Shown here piece by piece: positions 14,667-14,742 of a stretch of 14,742 bases of DNA. The DNA comes from an uncultured bacterium. Its GTDB lineage: Bacteria > Patescibacteriota > Minisyncoccia > Moranbacterales > GWC2-37-73. Position 1 is the first letter of the stretch. The number at the start of each line of letters is the position of its first letter. The position numbers and the translations under genes were made by a program. The notes below the pieces were generated by a model. The model was not told the origin of the DNA. It worked only from the letters and a program-made list of their open reading frames with translations, and did no database searches. The stretch spans positions 1 through 14,742 of the forward strand of contig CAIJXA010000075.1 of assembly GCA_903824515.1 (NCBI GenBank), written 5' to 3'.

Positions 14667-14742
14667 TTAATGTTTAGCATATTGGCGACTTCTCCATGGA
14701 TGATCCTTGGCAGGCACTATCGGCAATGGCTTGGCCAAAACC
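14667..14742 (-). CDS. Transposase, C-terminal fragment running off the right edge
   Basis: An open frame enters from the right edge and ends at TAA 14667-14669. The last residues include VPAKDHPWRSRQYAKH. A proline-rich end with HPWR is common at the C-terminus of IS transposases with an integrase-type (DDE) core, of the IS481/ISNCY kind. Only 25 codons are visible and no catalytic residue, so the call leans on this motif and the adjacent IS-like repeats. Confidence 0.5.
   Translation of the reverse strand, partial: VLAKPLPIVPAKDHPWRSRQYAKH

Overview
The window is AT-rich, and every gene I can support lies on the minus strand, so transcription runs from right to left. Genes are tightly packed, many start codons lack a clear Shine-Dalgarno, and there is a secreted protein with thrombospondin type 1 repeats. 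This looks like a bacterium of the Patescibacteria/CPR type. That assignment is inferred from gene style; no rRNA or other marker is present to prove it.

Layout in the direction of transcription. (1) Right edge: the last 25 codons of a probable transposase and a hairpin-bearing IS end. (2) Ribosomal protein bL25 with its own promoter and a strong terminator. (3) A strong promoter, a ~145-nt leader, then an operon of three overlapping genes: an HxsD-family protein, a second small HxsD-like protein, and the SPASM radical SAM maturase HxsB. (4) A second promoter, then a short precursor ending in five consecutive His-Xaa-Ser triplets (HxsA-like) and a membrane-anchored protein with 14 cysteines, closed by a hairpin terminator. 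(5) Eight consecutive radical SAM reading frames: one SPASM enzyme, one truncated HemW-like fragment, two full-length HemW-like proteins, and four paralogues resembling HxsC. (6) A type IV prepilin peptidase (A24 family) whose start overlaps the last radical SAM gene. (7) A separate promoter and a secreted TSP1-repeat protein running off the left edge.

The core is recognisable as the His-Xaa-Ser (Hxs) peptide-modification system: HxsA substrate, HxsB and HxsC radical SAM maturases, HxsD accessory protein. From what I remember, the described system has a pair of radical SAM proteins; here nine radical SAM frames (eight intact) sit beside one visible His-Xaa-Ser peptide. The arrangement suggests a multi-step, membrane-associated peptide-modification pathway. 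HxsB and the HxsD proteins would handle the precursor, the downstream enzymes would add further modifications or act on other substrates, and the A24 peptidase and the 14-Cys protein would act at the membrane. The modification chemistry and the purpose of so many enzymes cannot be read from the sequence.
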